This document shows, piece by piece, positions 61,952-64,000 of a stretch of 64,000 bases of DNA; the first letter of the stretch is position 1; each line of letters begins with the position of its first letter. The notes beneath the pieces were generated by a model. The model was not told the DNA's origin and made no database searches. It saw nothing but the letters and a program-made list of their open reading frames with translations. Location: NCBI RefSeq assembly GCF_020171365.1, contig NZ_JAIUZO010000002.1, forward strand, positions 124,001 to 188,000. Direction: 5' to 3'. The DNA comes from Qipengyuania gaetbuli (lineage in GTDB: Bacteria; Pseudomonadota; Alphaproteobacteria; Sphingomonadales; Sphingomonadaceae). Position numbers and translations under genes: made by a program.

Positions 61952-62547
61952 TCGATTTCCTCGGCAATCTCCGGCGTTGCGGGTCGTTCGACGGTCTTCC
62001 TGGCCTTTTCGAGCAATTCGGGCGCCAGGTCGGCCGTGCGCGGCGGCAGGGGCGTACCATCGCCCATCTCGCCATTGCGCTCGATATCTTCGAGCAGCAG
62101 TTTCATTTCGGCGATTTCCTTCACCTGCGCCTCGATGATGGAATCGGCCAGCTTGCGCACTCGCGGATCGCTGATTTCCGCGCGGCGGCTGGTGAGCACG
62201 GCAATCGAGTGGTGCGGGATCATGGCCTTCATCCATGCCTCGTCCCCGACCGTCGACTGGCTGCGCGCCAGGAACAGGAACAGGAAGAAACCGGCGATGG
62301 CGCCGACCATCACGACGACCTTGGTCGCGAAGGTCTTGTACATGCCCCACATGAAGCCGAGCATGATGACGATCATCGCCATGCCCATCATCAACGCCAT
62401 CCACATCCGGGTCTGGCTGAAGAAGGCGTGATCGGCTTCGTAGATATTGGAATATTTGAGCACGAACATCGTCACTATGGATGTGGCGATCATGGCGAAA
62501 AAAGTGCTCCACTTGCCGTGGTGCGACCCACTGTTCTGATTTTGCAT
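61939..62547 (-). CDS. DUF305 membrane protein of the copper cluster
   Basis: 202 aa. Three hydrophobic helices (about 15-32, 48-70, 75-95) lead to a DUF305 four-helix domain with MIPHHSIAVLTSRRAEI, whose HH pair is the conserved ligand. The tail is Glu-rich. DUF305 proteins recur with copper and heavy-metal genes; the exact role is unknown. A GGGGTAT-type site lies directly upstream, so it likely joins the CsoR regulon. Confidence 0.88.
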   Translation of the reverse strand: MQNQNSGSHHGKWSTFFAMIATSIVTMFVLKYSNIYEADHAFFSQTRMWMALMMGMAMIVIMLGFMWGMYKTFATKVVVMVGAIAGFFLFLFLARSQSTVGDEAWMKAMIPHHSIAVLTSRRAEISDPRVRKLADSIIEAQVKEIAEMKLLLEDIERNGEMGDGTPLPPRTADLAPELLEKARKTVERPATPEIAEEIEPGA

Positions 62548-62553
62548 GGTTTT

Positions 62554-62570
62554 CCCCTTTCAGGGGGTAT
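62554..62570. promoter_or_regulatory. Degenerate CsoR-like site upstream of the DUF305 gene
   Basis: CCCC-N6-GGGGTAT (CCCC at 62554-62557, GGGGTAT at 62564-62570), 7 bases upstream of the DUF305 start. It keeps one full half-site of the copA/csoR operator, with a wider centre. Confidence 0.5.
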
Positions 62571-62635
62571 TACGCGCTGAAAACCCGCGTGGTTCCGGCG
62601 CGGAACTGCTATCAGGCTCCCGCGTAAGGCGGAGC

Positions 62636-63274
62636 ATGAGCATCGAGAGCGGCATCCCCAAACCCCCGTTTGCGCCGTGGCGCGGCGGCTGCGGCCCCGG
62701 CTCCATCGACACGGCGCTGGAGGATGCGACACCCGTCTGCATCCGCCGCGTGACCCCTGCCGACGAGGCGCTGATGCGCGAGGGGATCGAACGGATGTCG
62801 CCGCGCTCGCGCTACCTGCGGTTCTTTTCCGGCATGCGCACCCCGCCCGACTGGGTGATCGAACGCCTGCTCGATGCAGACGGCGAGAAGCACCTTGCCT
62901 GGGGCGCCATTGACCTGTCGCAAGAGGCGCGCCCCGCCATCGGCGCGGTCCATGCCTTCCGCGATGAAAACGATCCTGATTGCGCGGAGTTTTCGGTCGC
63001 CATCGTGGACGATTACCACGGCCTTGGCCTCGGCAAGCTGTTGACCGCGACCATCCTGCTCGACGCGCGCGAGGAAGGGATCAGGCGGTTCCATGTCGAA
63101 ACCCTGTCGGAAAACCACAGCGCGGCCAGCTTCACCCGGATGCTGGGGGGCGTGGGCAATGGGAGCGTCGACATGACCCGCGGCTTCGTGCTCGAGGTGG
63201 AGGAAGCGCTCGCCCGCCTGCGCGATGCAGCCGACCCGCCGGGCATCGCTTCGGTATTTGCCGCTTTCGCCTAG
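62636..63274 (+). CDS. GNAT family N-acetyltransferase
   Basis: 212 aa from the ATG at 62636 (GGAG just before). CIRRVTPADEALMREGIERM, RYLRFFSGMRTPPDWVIERL and VAIVDDYHGLGLGKLLT carry the GNAT core, the last being the acetyl-CoA-binding motif A (Q/R-x-x-G-x-G-type, here HGLGLG). The acceptor is unknown. The N-terminal RxxxRFF resembles acetyltransferase domains of the Pat/AcuA type. Confidence 0.85.
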   Translation: MSIESGIPKPPFAPWRGGCGPGSIDTALEDATPVCIRRVTPADEALMREGIERMSPRSRYLRFFSGMRTPPDWVIERLLDADGEKHLAWGAIDLSQEARPAIGAVHAFRDENDPDCAEFSVAIVDDYHGLGLGKLLTATILLDAREEGIRRFHVETLSENHSAASFTRMLGGVGNGSVDMTRGFVLEVEEALARLRDAADPPGIASVFAAFA

Positions 63275-63789
63275 CGCGGATCGCTGGCCAGCAGTCCGTA
63301 AACCAGCACGTCGCGAAGCCCTGCATGGGTCGTCTCGTGCTGGCGGAAAAGCGCCTCCTTTTGGAAGCCGAGCCGTTCCAGCAGGCGGATGGAGGGCGTG
63401 TTGTCGATATCGACTTCGGCGGTGAGTTTGCGAGAGCCTTCTGCGAACAGGTGCTCGACCAATGCGACCATACATTCGCGCGCGACGCCATCGCCCTGCC
63501 GGTCCATCACGGTGACGTAGCCGACTTCCTCGACGCCCGCGTCATGGCCGGGCACGGCGACGAGGCGGGCGCAGACCGTGCCGTTGTCATCCTCGGCAAT
63601 CCAGGTGCGGCCATTCCACCCCGGTTCGGCCAGCCAGCCCCACAATTCCTCTTCGGAAGTGAACGCAGGCCGCGTCAGGTAGAGGCACTGGCCTTCGTCG
63701 GCGAAGGTGGGGAAGAGCGCGGCAGTATCGTCGCTGCGAAGGTGTCTGAGAATGAATCGGTCCGTGCGCAGGACCGTTACGTCACGCAC
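63271..63789 (-). CDS. GNAT family N-acetyltransferase (RimJ/RimL-like)
   Basis: 172 aa from a GTG at 63789 that overlaps the upstream gene by 8 bases. LRTDRFILRHLRSDDTAALF and GYVTVMDRQGDGVARECMVALVEHLF with DIDNTPSIRLLERLGFQKEALFR are RimJ/RimL-type features. It converges with the previous GNAT gene with a 4-base overlap. Substrate unknown, perhaps a protein N-terminus or small amine. Confidence 0.82.
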   Translation of the reverse strand: MRDVTVLRTDRFILRHLRSDDTAALFPTFADEGQCLYLTRPAFTSEEELWGWLAEPGWNGRTWIAEDDNGTVCARLVAVPGHDAGVEEVGYVTVMDRQGDGVARECMVALVEHLFAEGSRKLTAEVDIDNTPSIRLLERLGFQKEALFRQHETTHAGLRDVLVYGLLASDPR

Positions 63790-64000
63790 CTTCGAGGAAC
63801 GCGACCAGCGCCTTGACCTTCTTGGTGCGCCATTGCGGCGTCGGCGCGACGAGCCAGTAGGCGCGCGTGCCGGGTTCGGGACCGTCGAGCACTTCGAGCT
63901 GGCCCGCCTCGATCGCTTCCTTGGCGAGCAGTTCGGGCAGGATCGCCTTGCCCAGTCCCGCCATGGCGGAGGACAGCGCTTGTCCTGCATTGCTGACGGT
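63782..64000 (-). CDS. LysR-family regulator, C-terminal end only
   Basis: 73 codons that run off the right edge. NAGQALSSAMAGLGKAILPE, then LLAKEAIEAGQLEVLDGPEP and AYWLVAPTPQWRTKKVKALVAFLEG, match the end of a LysR substrate-binding domain of the GcvA type. The DNA-binding part is outside the window. Confidence 0.75.
   Translation of the reverse strand, partial: TVSNAGQALSSAMAGLGKAILPELLAKEAIEAGQLEVLDGPEPGTRAYWLVAPTPQWRTKKVKALVAFLEGA

Overview
The window is a GC-rich alphaproteobacterial chromosome segment. It most resembles the order Sphingomonadales, family Erythrobacteraceae (Erythrobacter, Qipengyuania or Altererythrobacter type). This is judged from protein sequence style and gene neighbourhoods (mdh, two small secreted proteins, sucD, sucA, odhB, lpd; a riboswitch-controlled cobalamin operon; a single str-S10-spc-alpha ribosomal cluster) and from an alphaproteobacterial GTTC-N7-GTTC LexA box in front of uvrA. 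No database search was possible, so genus and species are not claimed.

Layout. 0-1.7 kb is an AT-richer accessory patch: a BglII/BstYI-like type II restriction endonuclease and an MT-A70 methyltransferase, lying downstream of a displaced copy of the uvrA 3' end. 1.9-4.8 kb is uvrA. 5.2-11 kb holds a membrane-anchored GH24 lysozyme, a membrane GGDEF protein, thpR, a lipoprotein and an M3 metallopeptidase. 11-15.7 kb is a cobalamin uptake operon (receptor, binding protein, permease, ATPase) behind a cobalamin riboswitch. 15.7-17.3 kb holds a SleB-type cell-wall hydrolase and a small conserved protein. 17.6-26.1 kb is a TCA block: mdh, two small exported proteins, sucD, sucA, odhB and lpd. 26.1-32.8 kb holds a short SEDS-like membrane protein, an amidase, a PepSY protein, a TRIC-family channel, two RYD-rich exported paralogues and a serine hydrolase.

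32.9-54.6 kb, almost all on the minus strand, is the str-S10-spc-alpha supercluster (rpsL to rplQ). It carries two non-ribosomal insertions: a plus-strand glycosyltransferase between rplO and rpmD, and a secreted SRPBCC protein between adk and rpsM. S5 has a disordered N-terminal extension, L3 a disordered C-terminal extension, and S12 carries Arg at position 88.

55.0-57.5 kb is a second AT-richer accessory patch: an unrecognised ORF with a strong palindromic promoter and a probable leaderless start, a HigB/HigA-like toxin-antitoxin pair, and a TIR domain fused to a PdaC/RsiV-like (DUF4163-DUF3298) region. The TIR fusion is the best candidate for an undescribed defence system, because RsiV-type domains are known lysozyme receptors and TIR domains are NAD-degrading effectors. 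A helix-turn-helix-type protein of the same family lies beside this patch and beside the restriction patch. 58.3-62.5 kb is a copper cluster (CopB, a multicopper oxidase CopA, CsoR, DUF411, DUF305) sharing a repeated GGGGTAT operator. The window ends with two GNAT acetyltransferases and the C-terminus of a LysR regulator.
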